Shown: positions 19,079-28,568 of the stretch, piece after piece
Position numbering within the stretch: the first letter of the stretch is position 1
Layout of the letters: each line of letters begins with the position of its first letter
Notes under the pieces: generated by a model
Seen by the model: only the letters and a program-made list of their open reading frames with translations
The model's database searches: none
What the model was told of the DNA's origin: nothing
From: GCA-2705995 sp048267965
GTDB taxonomy: Bacteria; Bacteroidota; Bacteroidia; Flavobacteriales_G; Salibacteraceae
Length of the DNA: 64,000 nucleotides
Direction: 5' to 3'
NCBI GenBank assembly: GCA_048267965.1
Contig: JBLWWK010000001.1
Coordinates: 434,001-498,000, forward strand
Made by a program: the position numbers and the translations under genes

Positions 19079-20360
19079 AAACTCTATCGAAAGCCGTTTT
19101 AAATGCGTTTAGTGCTTTCTCTAACTGCTCATCGGTATGGGCAGCAGAAATAAAGCCTACTTCGTAACCGCTTGGCCCTAAATAAATGCCTTGTTCGAGC
19201 ATTAAATGGTGCAATTCTTTAAAGTAGCTCATGCTATTGCTGTCGATTTCGCTAGCCGCAATAATGCGCTCTTTAGAGAAGGCCAGCCAGAAAATAGAGC
19301 CAATGTGCGGCAATGTAACTGGGTAATCTTTTTCTTTTGCGTAATCGCTTAAAGTTTGAGTGAATTTCGCTGTTTTTTGCGCTAGATTTTCGTAAAAATT
19401 GGGTTGCAAACATTCGGTAAGTTGCGCAATTCCTGCAGCCATCGCAACGGGGTTTCCGCTCAACGTTCCCGCTTGATAAACGGCTCCTTCTGGTGCAACA
19501 TGACTCATAATTTCTTCAGAACCACCATAGGCGCCAACGGGCATTCCACCACCAATGATTTTTCCAAAGGCTAATAAATCTGGCTGAATATCGTAGTAAC
19601 CAGCGGCTCCTTCAAAGCCAACTCTAAAGCCAGAAATCACCTCATCGAAAAACAATAAAATACCCTCTTCTGTACAAATATCTCTTAAGAATTGTAGGTA
19701 TTCTTTGTCTTGAATCAATAAGCCGTTATTGGCAGGAACCGGCTCTAAAATAATACAAGCAATTTCATCTTTGTATTGAGAAATTGCTTCTTTCAATGCT
19801 TCTCTGTTGTTTAACGGAACAACAATGGTTTCTTTAACGAATGCATCAGGAATACCTGCGCTAGAAGAGTTCCCTAGCGTTACTAAACCAGAACCTGCAT
19901 TTACCATCAGTGAATCTACGTGCCCATGATAACACCCTTCGAATTTGATGATTTTGTTGCGCCCAGTATAACCTCTTGCCAAGCGAATAGCGCTCATGGT
20001 GGCTTCGGTTCCTGAGTTTACAAAACGTATTTTTTCGATGTATTTATGGTTGCTCAGAATCAGATCGGCTAACTGGTTCTCTAGTTCTGTTGGTGTACCA
20101 AAAGACATCCCTTTGGCTACTGTTTCTTGTACTTTTTTAACCACGTTTGGGTGAGCGTGACCTAGAATCAACGGCCCCCAAGAACAGCAAAAGTCGATAA
20201 AGGTATTGCCGTCTACATCGGTAATTTCGGCTCCTTCTCCACGATCCATAAAAATAGGATTTCCATTCACAGATTTAAAGGCTCTTACCGGAGAGTTCAC
20301 CCCACCAGGGAAATAGCTTTTTGCTGTTTCGTAAAGTGCTGAAGATTGTGTGTTGTCCAT
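19071..20360 (-). CDS. hemL: Glutamate-1-semialdehyde 2,1-aminomutase
   Basis: About 429 residues. It converts glutamate-1-semialdehyde to 5-aminolevulinate (C5 route of heme synthesis). Family blocks: YFPGGVNSPVRAF near the start, GSGLVTLGNSSSAGIP, and the PLP lysine in AFGKIIGGGMPVGAYGG. ATG 20360 is preferred over an in-frame TTG at 20387, which falls inside a near -7 box (CACATTTG, 20384-20391). It overlaps the methyltransferase gene downstream. Confidence 0.94.
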   Translation of the reverse strand: MDNTQSSALYETAKSYFPGGVNSPVRAFKSVNGNPIFMDRGEGAEITDVDGNTFIDFCCSWGPLILGHAHPNVVKKVQETVAKGMSFGTPTELENQLADLILSNHKYIEKIRFVNSGTEATMSAIRLARGYTGRNKIIKFEGCYHGHVDSLMVNAGSGLVTLGNSSSAGIPDAFVKETIVVPLNNREALKEAISQYKDEIACIILEPVPANNGLLIQDKEYLQFLRDICTEEGILLFFDEVISGFRVGFEGAAGYYDIQPDLLAFGKIIGGGMPVGAYGGSEEIMSHVAPEGAVYQAGTLSGNPVAMAAGIAQLTECLQPNFYENLAQKTAKFTQTLSDYAKEKDYPVTLPHIGSIFWLAFSKERIIAASEIDSNSMSYFKELHHLMLEQGIYLGPSGYEVGFISAAHTDEQLEKALNAFKTAFDRVFA

Positions 20361-20507
20361 AGCTAATTTTCTAATTTCACGGTGCAAATGTGTGTTTATT
20401 CTGATTAAAACAAATCAGAGAATTGTCAAACCCGCTTTAAAGAGGGGCAAAAGATTCAACGAAAAAATGGCACTTTTGTGCAATTACCAAGAAAAACGAT
20501 AAACAGT

Positions 20508-21782
20508 ATGAAATTTGAATTTTCGAAAGATTGGGCAGAAAATCAAGACAATAACGACCCGCTAAAAGCATTTAGAAACGAATTTCTTATTCCCAATCAC
20601 AACGGAGAACCTACTGTTTATTTTACCGGAAACTCATTGGGTTTACAGCCAGTAAGTGCAAAAGAAGCACTTAATCAAGAATTAAAAGATTGGGCAGAGC
20701 TTGGAGTGGAAGGGCATTTTGAAGCGAAAAATCCTTGGTATTCTTACCACGAGATGTTTGCAAAGCCGTTGGCTAGTTTGGTAGGAGCCCAACCCAAAGA
20801 AGTGGTGGCTATGAATGGTTTAACTACCAATCTACACCTTTTAATGGTGAGTTTTTATCGTCCTACTCAAGAAAGATTCAAGATAATTTGTGAAGGAAAG
20901 GCTTTTCCGAGTGATCAATACGCGCTGGAAAGTCAAGTCCGTTTTCATGGTTTTTCGCCAGACGAAGCCATTATCGAGTTGTTCCCAAGAGAAGGAGAGC
21001 ATACTTTGCGTACTGAAGATGTTTTGTCTACCATAGAAAAACATGCAAGCGAAGCCTGTTTGCTGATGATTGGCGGGGTGAATTATTACACTGGCCAGGT
21101 TCACGATATGAAAGAAATCACTGCTTTTGCTCGTGAAAAAGGAATAACAGTAGGCTGGGATTTAGCGCACGGTGTAGGAAACATTGACCTTGAATTACAC
21201 GATTGGGGAGTTGATTTTGCTGCTTGGTGTTCATATAAATACCTCAACAGTGGTCCGGGAAGTGTTTCAGGAATCTTTGTTCATGAAAGACACTTAGAGA
21301 ATAAAGATTTACCTCGTTTTGCGGGGTGGTGGGGTCATAATAAAGATACCCGATTCTTAATGGAAAAAGGATTTGATCCAATTCCTTCGGCAGAAGCTTG
21401 GCAGCTGAGTAATGCGCCTGTTTTAGCAATGGCTGTTCACAAAGCATCGTTATCGATTTTCGAACGAGCCGGTTTCCAAAACTTGAGAGAAAAGTCGAAA
21501 AAGTTAACGGCTTATTTAGAGTTTGTTATCAATCAAGTTTCTGAAGAAAGCACCGATGTGCGTTTCGAAATAATAACCCCAAAAGACGAAAACCAAAGAG
21601 GCGCCCAGTTGTCTATTTTGTGTCATGGGCAAGGAAAAGCACTTTTTCAGGCACTAACCGATCAAGGGGTAATTGCAGATTGGCGAGAACCCAATGTAAT
21701 TAGAATTGCACCAGTGCCTTTGTATAACAACTTTACCGATGTGTATCGCTTTGGGAAATACCTTAAAAACTCGATTCAATGA
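20508..21782 (+). CDS. kynU: Kynureninase
   Basis: 424 residues from ATG 20508; an upstream TTG at 20478 abuts a near -7 box (CACTTTTG, 20471-20478) and is unlikely. PLP enzyme that cleaves kynurenine or 3-hydroxykynurenine to (hydroxy)anthranilate and alanine. The YFTGNSLGLQP N-terminal block and the PLP-lysine region WCSYKYLNSGPGSVSGIF are clear. First gene of an apparent kynU - small protein - kmo - secreted protein operon in the kynurenine branch of tryptophan catabolism or quinolinate/NAD synthesis. Confidence 0.95.
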   Translation: MKFEFSKDWAENQDNNDPLKAFRNEFLIPNHNGEPTVYFTGNSLGLQPVSAKEALNQELKDWAELGVEGHFEAKNPWYSYHEMFAKPLASLVGAQPKEVVAMNGLTTNLHLLMVSFYRPTQERFKIICEGKAFPSDQYALESQVRFHGFSPDEAIIELFPREGEHTLRTEDVLSTIEKHASEACLLMIGGVNYYTGQVHDMKEITAFAREKGITVGWDLAHGVGNIDLELHDWGVDFAAWCSYKYLNSGPGSVSGIFVHERHLENKDLPRFAGWWGHNKDTRFLMEKGFDPIPSAEAWQLSNAPVLAMAVHKASLSIFERAGFQNLREKSKKLTAYLEFVINQVSEESTDVRFEIITPKDENQRGAQLSILCHGQGKALFQALTDQGVIADWREPNVIRIAPVPLYNNFTDVYRFGKYLKNSIQ

Positions 21783-21904
21783 AAGAGATAATGAGCATTT
21801 TCGGCATTCTCATCGCTGGATTTGTAGTCATCAAGATATTTAGCAAGAATGCATTGAAACCACCCAAAGGTGGTCGATATTTCAAAAGAAAATTAGACGA
21901 TTAA
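21779..21904 (+). CDS. 41-residue single-span membrane protein in the kynurenine operon
   Basis: A short gene between kynU and kmo. Its ATG overlaps the kynU stop codon (ATGA) and its TAA is 2 nt before the kmo ATG, the tight packing of a real translated frame. Product: short N-terminus, a hydrophobic span (IFGILIAGFVVIKIF, about residues 7-21), then a basic tail with KPPKGGRYFKRKLDD. No family recognised. It may be a membrane tether or modulator of the kynurenine enzymes, which is inference only. Confidence 0.7.
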   Translation: MKEIMSIFGILIAGFVVIKIFSKNALKPPKGGRYFKRKLDD

Positions 21905-21906
21905 CG

Positions 21907-23241
21907 ATGGAGAAAATTGTTGTAGTAGGAGCCGGTTTAGTAGGTTCTCTTCATGCCATTTTAATGGCGAAAAAAGGGTTCGAAGTTGAAGTTTACGAAA
22001 GAAGACCCGATTTAAGACAGGTAGAATTAAAAGGCGGTAGGTCAATTAACTTGGCGCTTTCTACTCGCGGCTGGAAAGCCATTGAAATGGCTGGGGTTTC
22101 TTCAGAAATTGAGAAAATTTCTATTCCCATGTCGGGCAGGTTAATGCACAGCGTTTCAAGCGAATTAACTTATCAGCCCTACGGAAGAGATGGAGAAGCT
22201 ATTTATTCAGTTTCTCGGGGCGAACTCAATAAACAATTGTTGTTAGAAGCGTCTAAATACGAGAATGTATCTTTCTTTTTTAACCATCGATGCGAAGATT
22301 TTGACCTCAATGCAAACCAACTTCATTTTGTGAACGAAGCCAACGGAGAAGAGGTACATGTGAAAGCAGATAGAGTTTTTGGAACAGACGGTGCTTATTC
22401 TGCCATTCGCTCTCGTTTAATGAAAACTGACCGTTTCAACTATTCTCAACACTATTTGAAGCACGGTTACAAAGAACTTTTACTACCTGCTAATCCAGAC
22501 GGAACGCATAAAATTGATAAAAATGCTCTTCACATTTGGCCAAGAGGCGAGTACATGTTAATAGCCTTACCCAACGATGATGGAAGTTACACGTGCACGT
22601 TGTTTTTTCCGTTCGAAGGGGAAACGTCTTTTAATTCTCTACAAACCGAAGAGCAGGTAACTGAATTTTTCAAGAAAACATTCCCAGATTTCTACGAATT
22701 GATGCCAGATGTGGCTAACGAGTACTTTAATAACCCAACCAGTTCGCTCGTGATTATTCGATGCGAACCTTGGAACTACCAAGATCGAGTGTTGCTAATG
22801 GGAGATGCTTCTCATGCCATTGTGCCGTTTTACGGACAAGGAATGAACGCAGGTTTTGAAGATTGTTCTGTTTTTAGTGAGATGTTCGAAGAATTGAACG
22901 GCAACTGGACCGAAATCTTCGAGAAATTTGCAGCACAGAGAAAACCAGACGGAGACGCTATTGCTGATTTAGCGTTGCAGAATTACATCGAAATGCGCGA
23001 TTTGGTAGGTGATGAAATGTTCTTGTTAAGAAAGAAAATTGAGAAAAAGATTTTTGAAAAACACCCTACTAAATGGATGCCGCTCTACTCTCAAGTAACG
23101 TTCAGTCACATCCGTTATTCAGAAGCATTAGCCGCTGGTAAAAAGCAAGAAAGAATAATGGACGAAATCATGGCGTTACCGAACATTACTTCCGACTGGG
23201 ATTCTGATGAAGTAGAGCAGAAAATATTAGCGATGTTGTAA
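21907..23241 (+). CDS. kmo: Kynurenine 3-monooxygenase
   Basis: 444 residues. FAD-dependent hydroxylation of kynurenine to 3-hydroxykynurenine with NADPH and O2. Dinucleotide fold at the N-terminus (VVGAGLVGSLHAILMAKKG), the KMO signature GGRSINLALSTRGW, and the second FAD block GDASHAIVPFYGQGMNAGFED are all present. Eukaryotic-type KMO proteins have a C-terminal membrane span; here the C-terminus looks soluble. Coupled to kynU by the 41-residue gene. Confidence 0.96.
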   Translation: MEKIVVVGAGLVGSLHAILMAKKGFEVEVYERRPDLRQVELKGGRSINLALSTRGWKAIEMAGVSSEIEKISIPMSGRLMHSVSSELTYQPYGRDGEAIYSVSRGELNKQLLLEASKYENVSFFFNHRCEDFDLNANQLHFVNEANGEEVHVKADRVFGTDGAYSAIRSRLMKTDRFNYSQHYLKHGYKELLLPANPDGTHKIDKNALHIWPRGEYMLIALPNDDGSYTCTLFFPFEGETSFNSLQTEEQVTEFFKKTFPDFYELMPDVANEYFNNPTSSLVIIRCEPWNYQDRVLLMGDASHAIVPFYGQGMNAGFEDCSVFSEMFEELNGNWTEIFEKFAAQRKPDGDAIADLALQNYIEMRDLVGDEMFLLRKKIEKKIFEKHPTKWMPLYSQVTFSHIRYSEALAAGKKQERIMDEIMALPNITSDWDSDEVEQKILAML

Positions 23242-23253
23242 CGTTTAATTAGA

Positions 23254-24093
23254 ATGATAAAAGGGTTCCTACCGATATGCTTTTTTGTTTTTACCTGCTT
23301 TTTCTCTGCTCAAGCGCAGAAAACAAAGCTGAATCGCTTTAATGGAAAAGACAAAAAACAACCCTTCCCAGCCGTTTTAGATTACAAACCTTCGGGGTGG
23401 GTTTTTGGTGTAGGAGCCACTTCTACTTTTCAGTTAAATACATTAGAATATACCTCTACAGCCAACGGTTTAGAAGAGAACTATACGTTCGATCCGGTTA
23501 TGAAACCAGGTGCGATGTTAGAATTAGGCCGCTTCTTAAACTTTGATCGCAAGTTTATTTTCGATTTTGTAGATGCTACCGCACAATGGAAATTTTACAG
23601 AGGTGGGCAAAACATCGAAAAAGTCTCATCGGTAGGAACCGAAACCGAAACAGGGGAAAATAACTTTACCGAACATTATAATTCTGTAAGCGCCAATGCC
23701 AATAGTATTTGGCGAGTGAATGATTATAATTTTATTCTAACTGCATTGGGCGCGAATGCCGATTACAAATTTGCCAGCTCGATTGAAAAATCGCCCGTTT
23801 ACGGAGATGATTTGCCGTATGAGTTTCCGTCAGATTTTGTGGCACAAATTCACTTTAAATTAGGATGGGGGTTAAAAGCAGATGTAGACAAAGTTTGGCT
23901 TTTTTCTGTAGAAACACCTCTTTACAACATTACACCGCAAACCACTAACTTTTCAGAATTCGACTACTTTAACATGCCGTTTAGAACTTTCATTTTTAGA
24001 ATTCAGTTCTTGTTGTTTAGGTACGATAACGATAAATGTCCGCCAGTGAACAACCCCAATTTACCGGGCAATTTTAAGAATGGCTATGGATAA
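23254..24093 (+). CDS. Secreted or outer-membrane protein of unknown function
   Basis: 279 residues. Signal peptide (residues 1-21, FFSAQA-Q), then alternating short beta strands with aromatic ends (GWVFGVGATSTFQL, FIFDFVDATAQWKFY, FVAQIHFKLGWGLKA), suggesting a barrel or beta-sandwich. It ends with a Cys-containing Pro/Asn-rich tail. Twelve nt after kmo, so probably the last gene of the kynurenine operon. Not recognised beyond that. Two exact copies of the iterated word lie in its 5' half (23264, 23631). Confidence 0.7.
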   Translation: MIKGFLPICFFVFTCFFSAQAQKTKLNRFNGKDKKQPFPAVLDYKPSGWVFGVGATSTFQLNTLEYTSTANGLEENYTFDPVMKPGAMLELGRFLNFDRKFIFDFVDATAQWKFYRGGQNIEKVSSVGTETETGENNFTEHYNSVSANANSIWRVNDYNFILTALGANADYKFASSIEKSPVYGDDLPYEFPSDFVAQIHFKLGWGLKADVDKVWLFSVETPLYNITPQTTNFSEFDYFNMPFRTFIFRIQFLLFRYDNDKCPPVNNPNLPGNFKNGYG

Positions 24094-24105
24094 AACAATT
24101 CGGCA

Positions 24106-24747
24106 TTAAGCACGAACAAAACCATTGTGCTGCTTTTCGAAACCAATAGTAGTAGAGGGGCCATGACCTGCATACACAACATAATCTTCTGGTAAGGTGT
24201 AAAGTTTCTCTTTAATGCTTTTTTCTAGCGTTGCAAAATCGCCACCCGGAAGATCTGTTCTGCCAATACTGCCTTGAAAAAGAACATCACCGTTAATTAC
24301 CGTTTTGCTTTCGTGATTTACCAAAGCAATATGGCCAGGGGCATGACCCGGAACAAAAAGAACGTCTAGAACAGTATCTCCAAACTTAATTTGGTCGCCT
24401 TCTTCAATAAAATGTTCGATAGCAGGAGAAGGAATGTAATTATCGAACCCGTAAAGTGCAGCGCTTTTTTCGCCCATTTCTAAGGTGGCAACGTCTGCTG
24501 AATGTCCTTCAACAAGAAGGTTCCATTTATTAGTTACAAATTGGTTTCCGAAAATGTGGTCGAGGTGAAAATGCGTACATACCAACTTTTTAGGAATTAA
24601 TTCGTTTTCTTCTATGAACTGTGCAAGTTGATTTTGTTCTGAAACAGTGTAACAACCCGGGTCTACAATTATGCACTCTTTAGAGTTATCGTAAAGTACG
24701 TAGGTATTTTCTTGGAAAGGATTGAAAGTGAAATATTCTAGTTTCAT
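24106..24747 (-). CDS. MBL-fold metallo-hydrolase (glyoxalase II-like)
   Basis: 213 residues. Metal-binding motif THFHLDH (about residues 58-64), further ligands in GHAPGHIAL and GDVLFQGSIGRTDLPGGD, and the terminal YAGHGPSTTIGFE typical of the YcbL/hydroxyacylglutathione-hydrolase-like branch. Probably a thioester hydrolase; the substrate is not known. Convergent with the preceding gene, with 12 nt between stops. Confidence 0.88.
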   Translation of the reverse strand: MKLEYFTFNPFQENTYVLYDNSKECIIVDPGCYTVSEQNQLAQFIEENELIPKKLVCTHFHLDHIFGNQFVTNKWNLLVEGHSADVATLEMGEKSAALYGFDNYIPSPAIEHFIEEGDQIKFGDTVLDVLFVPGHAPGHIALVNHESKTVINGDVLFQGSIGRTDLPGGDFATLEKSIKEKLYTLPEDYVVYAGHGPSTTIGFEKQHNGFVRA

Positions 24748-24834
24748 AATCGTTAGCCAGTTCTAAGTGATCTGTAAATAAGGTAGCCAGCACAGGGTAA
24801 AATTGTAATTTTACCAGAAGTTAAATAATCTCGA

Positions 24835-27800
24835 TTGAAGCGCGAATTTAGGATATATTTAAAAAGAGGGTTCTTGTCGTTGGTGGTGATTTTTTTCATC
24901 AGCCTTTCGGTAAATGCTCAGTTTTACAGAGGTTCTCACCAAGAATTTGGTAAGAACCGATTGCAGTTCGATGAATTTAACTGGAATCACTACGATTTTG
25001 AAGAATTCAACGTTTACTTCTATGGTACAGGAAACAACCTAGCCGTACATTCGGCAAAAACCGCCCAAGAAACCATTAAGTCGTTTCAAAAGAAACTCGA
25101 CTATCGATTAAGCAACAAGTTTTACATCATTGTTTTTAACAACCAAAGCGATTGGAGGCAAACCAACATTGGCTTGCGAGATGGCGATGAGCAAAACATT
25201 GGCGGTGTAACGCGCATTGAAGGCAATAAGCTTTTCTTGTTTTTTGAAGGCGACCACGCAAAGTTAGATCGTCAAATTCGAGAAGGTTTGGCAGAAATCT
25301 ACATTCGTCACATGATGTTTGGTGAAGATTGGAAAGAAGTGATTAAAAACTCAGCCCTACTTACTTTGCCAGATTGGTATGTAGAAGGGTTGGTTTCTTA
25401 TTTAACCGATCCGTGGAGTGTAGAAATAGACAACCAAATGAGAGATGCGGTGGTGAACGGCCGCTTCGAAAAATTTAACCGATTAACAGGGGCAGATGCA
25501 CGAGTAGCTGGGCATTCGCTTTGGTATTACATTGCAGAAATTTATGGTCAAGGTGTTATCCCGAACACCTTATTTATGGCTAGAATCTCGAGAAGTGTTG
25601 AGAGCGGGTTTCTACACGTATTGGGTATTTCACTAGAATCTCTCATTGCTGAAACGCTAGGTTTTTACCAAAACAAATACGAGTACGATGAGAAAAGACG
25701 CAACTTGCCGCCTGAGAAACCTTATAAACTCCGCACTCGAAAAACACGTGTTTATCAAGAATATAAAGTGAGTCCGAATGGTAATCAGTTTGCTTATGTT
25801 ACCAATGAATTAGGGCAATACAAGGTTTGGGTAGGCGATGTGAATACTAAAAAGTTTGCTTCGAAGAGAAAGCCGAAAATCGACAAAATTTTAAAGGGAG
25901 ACCACAAGCTAGATCGATTGCCAGATTTATCGTATCCAATGCTCAGTTGGCATCCTTCTGGAGATATTCTGGGAATTATGCTCGAGAAAAAAGGAGAAAT
26001 CGAGTTTAAAACCTACAATTTCAAAGAAAAGAAGTGGGAAGAATACGAAATGCGAAGAATCGAAAAAGTGCTCGATTTTGAATACGCACCCAATGGTAGA
26101 GAAATTGTGCTTTCGGGAATTCGAAATGGACAGACCGATTTGTTTGTTTTTAAAGTGCTCACCCGCTCAATGGAGCAAATTACTTTTGATATTTATGACG
26201 ATTTAAATCCTAGATATGTTGAAGGGAATGAAAAAATCATTTTTTCGAGCAACCGCACCAACGATACACTCACCAAAACAAACCGTGAATACCGCACCGA
26301 TTTTACAGAAAACCACGATTTGTTTATTCTCGACTTAGAAAGTGACGATGACGTATTAACCCGAATTACCCACACCGAAAACGTTGACGAGCGGTTCCCA
26401 CTACCTTTTAAAGAAGACGAGTATTTGTTTTTATCTGGAAATAATGGGGTAATAAATCGCTACATTGCTCAACGAGATAGCGCTATTAGCCGCGTAGATA
26501 CTACCATTCATTACCGTTATTTTACTAAAGTTCAGCCTGCTACCAACTACAAACGAAACATTATTTCTCACGATATTGACCAAGAATCGGGCAAATTGAT
26601 AGAAATGCTCTATTTAGACGGCAAATACCGTTTTTACGAGCAGCCAATTAGCGAAGTGCAAACGCTATCTGAAATTCAGAACACCACTTTTCAAGAAAAG
26701 GCAGAAGAATTGGCAGAAGAAGCTGATGCACAAGAAAAAAATGCTACTTCGATAGCCGCCAATGTTCAACTAAAAAAGGTGCAAAGAGTCGATCGTCAGA
26801 AGCCTGACGAAGTCAACATCAACGAATATATTTTTGAAGGCGAAGAAGCTCAGAAGGAACCCATTCAAGACATCGGTAAGTTTGACCCACCCAACGAAAA
26901 TTCTCGCTTTTTACAGCTAAAACAAGACGGAAATACGCAAAAAGGTGAAAACGATGCAGACGAAATGGAATTGCCACTTCGTGTAAATTACCGCACAGCC
27001 TATTTACCCACCGAACTGGTTACTCAATTCGATTTTGATTTTGCTAACCAGCTTTACCAACGCTTCAATGGCGGGCCGTTTGTGAACCCAGGAATGGGAG
27101 TAGTGCTCAAAGTGGGAGTGCTCGACTTGCTAGAAGATTACAAAATCGAAGGCGGAATGCGCTATTCATTTAATGGCAACAACCGAGAGTTTTTCTTCAG
27201 TTTTAGCGATAGAAAACACCGATTAGATAAAAAATACGTTTTTCAGCGCCAGACGATCACCCAACAAATTAATCCGTTTACGTTAAACAGAACTTTTATT
27301 CATCAAGTAAAAGGTATTTTCAAGTGGCCGTTCAGCGAAACATTGGCTGTACAAGGAACCGTAAGCGCCAGAAACGATAGAAACGTTACGCTTTCAACAG
27401 ACCGAGCCACTTTAGAAGAAGAAGACAATACCATTAATTGGTTGGGCTCTAAAGTAGAGCTGATTTTCGATAATACCAGAGATAAAGGGCTCAACCTCTA
27501 CAACGGAAGCCGCTATAAAATCTTTGCAGAAACTTATTTTGTTCCTGAAGAAGCTAATTCAGATATGCTCATTTTAGGAGCCGATTTTCGTCATTACCAG
27601 AAAATACACCGAGACTTAATCTTTGCCACCCGTCTGGCAGGAAGCACCAGTTTAGGAAGTAGAAAATTGGTGTATTACATGGGTGCCGTAGACAATTGGG
27701 TGGTTTTAGGAGACCAAGAAAGGTTTAATAACGAAACTCCAATTGCACAAGATCAGAACTACTACTTTCAATCTATCGCTACGAATATGCGCGGTTTCTT

Positions 27801-28179
27801 GCAAAATATTCGCAACGGAAACAGCTTTGCCGTTATTAATGCAGAATTAAGATGGCCCGTATTCAAGTATTTTTTCCGCAAGCCAATAAAAACCGACTTT
27901 ATCAAGAATTTTCAGCTCATAGGGTTTAGTGATGTAGGAACCGCTTGGACAGGCCCATCACCTTACAGCGAAGAAAATGCCTTCAATACCAGAGAGATTG
28001 AACGAGGCTCTGTGAAGGTAATTCTCGATAACAACAAAGAACCCATAGTTGGTTCTTACGGTTTGGGTGTTCGTTCTAAACTTTTCGGTTACTTTGTACG
28101 CGTAGATTATGCTTGGGGAGTTGAAGACGGTATTGTAAGAGATCCGCTAACGCACTTCTCGCTCGGCATAGATTTTTAA
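24835..28179 (+). CDS. Giant TolB-like propeller/outer-membrane barrel protein
   Basis: 1114 residues. The start is TTG: an in-frame stop lies 6 nt upstream and no ATG occurs before residue 150, while TTG gives a good signal peptide (residues 2-28, SLSVNA-Q). After it come a peptidase-MA-like helical region (about 30-280, with LREGLAEIYIRHMMFGEDWKE where a metallopeptidase would carry HExxH), WD40/PD40-type propeller repeats (about 300-560), an acidic linker, and a C-terminal surface-antigen-type barrel ending HFSLGIDF with a terminal Phe. The peptidase-like region lacks a HExxH, so it is probably inactive. Usually annotated as TolB-like in Bacteroidota; actual role unknown. Confidence 0.75.
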   Translation: MKREFRIYLKRGFLSLVVIFFISLSVNAQFYRGSHQEFGKNRLQFDEFNWNHYDFEEFNVYFYGTGNNLAVHSAKTAQETIKSFQKKLDYRLSNKFYIIVFNNQSDWRQTNIGLRDGDEQNIGGVTRIEGNKLFLFFEGDHAKLDRQIREGLAEIYIRHMMFGEDWKEVIKNSALLTLPDWYVEGLVSYLTDPWSVEIDNQMRDAVVNGRFEKFNRLTGADARVAGHSLWYYIAEIYGQGVIPNTLFMARISRSVESGFLHVLGISLESLIAETLGFYQNKYEYDEKRRNLPPEKPYKLRTRKTRVYQEYKVSPNGNQFAYVTNELGQYKVWVGDVNTKKFASKRKPKIDKILKGDHKLDRLPDLSYPMLSWHPSGDILGIMLEKKGEIEFKTYNFKEKKWEEYEMRRIEKVLDFEYAPNGREIVLSGIRNGQTDLFVFKVLTRSMEQITFDIYDDLNPRYVEGNEKIIFSSNRTNDTLTKTNREYRTDFTENHDLFILDLESDDDVLTRITHTENVDERFPLPFKEDEYLFLSGNNGVINRYIAQRDSAISRVDTTIHYRYFTKVQPATNYKRNIISHDIDQESGKLIEMLYLDGKYRFYEQPISEVQTLSEIQNTTFQEKAEELAEEADAQEKNATSIAANVQLKKVQRVDRQKPDEVNINEYIFEGEEAQKEPIQDIGKFDPPNENSRFLQLKQDGNTQKGENDADEMELPLRVNYRTAYLPTELVTQFDFDFANQLYQRFNGGPFVNPGMGVVLKVGVLDLLEDYKIEGGMRYSFNGNNREFFFSFSDRKHRLDKKYVFQRQTITQQINPFTLNRTFIHQVKGIFKWPFSETLAVQGTVSARNDRNVTLSTDRATLEEEDNTINWLGSKVELIFDNTRDKGLNLYNGSRYKIFAETYFVPEEANSDMLILGADFRHYQKIHRDLIFATRLAGSTSLGSRKLVYYMGAVDNWVVLGDQERFNNETPIAQDQNYYFQSIATNMRGFLQNIRNGNSFAVINAELRWPVFKYFFRKPIKTDFIKNFQLIGFSDVGTAWTGPSPYSEENAFNTREIERGSVKVILDNNKEPIVGSYGLGVRSKLFGYFVRVDYAWGVEDGIVRDPLTHFSLGIDF

Positions 28180-28202
28180 AGAAAACTTAGAAAGTCGTGA
28201 AA

Positions 28203-28568
28203 ATGACAGAGCTATTCATTCTCATTCTCATTGGTTTAGCTGCAGGCGTACTCAGCGGTTTATTTGGGGTAGGCGGAGGTGTAATAATTGTGCCTGCCTT
28301 GGTGTTTTTCGTTGGTATGAGCCAGCACCAAGCACAAGGAACAAGCATTGGCTTAATGTTGCTTCCCATAGGTATTTTGGCGGCCTACAATTATTATAAC
28401 ACAGGAAATCTCGACATAAAAGCAGGTTTAATTATAGCACTGGCCTTTGTAGTTGGCGGCTATTTTGGATCAAAATTATCGCTCAATTTAGATCAATTGA
28501 TGCTAAAAAGAGCTTTCGGTGTTTTTATGCTGTTCGTAGCCATCCGTTTGATTTTCTTCTCTAAATGA
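28203..28568 (+). CDS. Half-length TauE/SafE (TSUP) family membrane permease
   Basis: 121 residues from ATG 28203 (GTG at 28197 also possible). Four hydrophobic spans. The TSUP signature G.aaG.lsGlfGvGGG is present (IGLAAGVLSGLFGVGGGVII), and the second half follows the ALAFVVGGYFGSKLS pattern. Typical TSUP exporters have two such repeats (about 250 residues), so this unit must dimerise or is a small family variant common in Bacteroidota. Substrate unknown (sulfite or organosulfonates in characterised relatives). Its stop overlaps the next start (ATGA). Confidence 0.85.
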   Translation: MTELFILILIGLAAGVLSGLFGVGGGVIIVPALVFFVGMSQHQAQGTSIGLMLLPIGILAAYNYYNTGNLDIKAGLIIALAFVVGGYFGSKLSLNLDQLMLKRAFGVFMLFVAIRLIFFSK

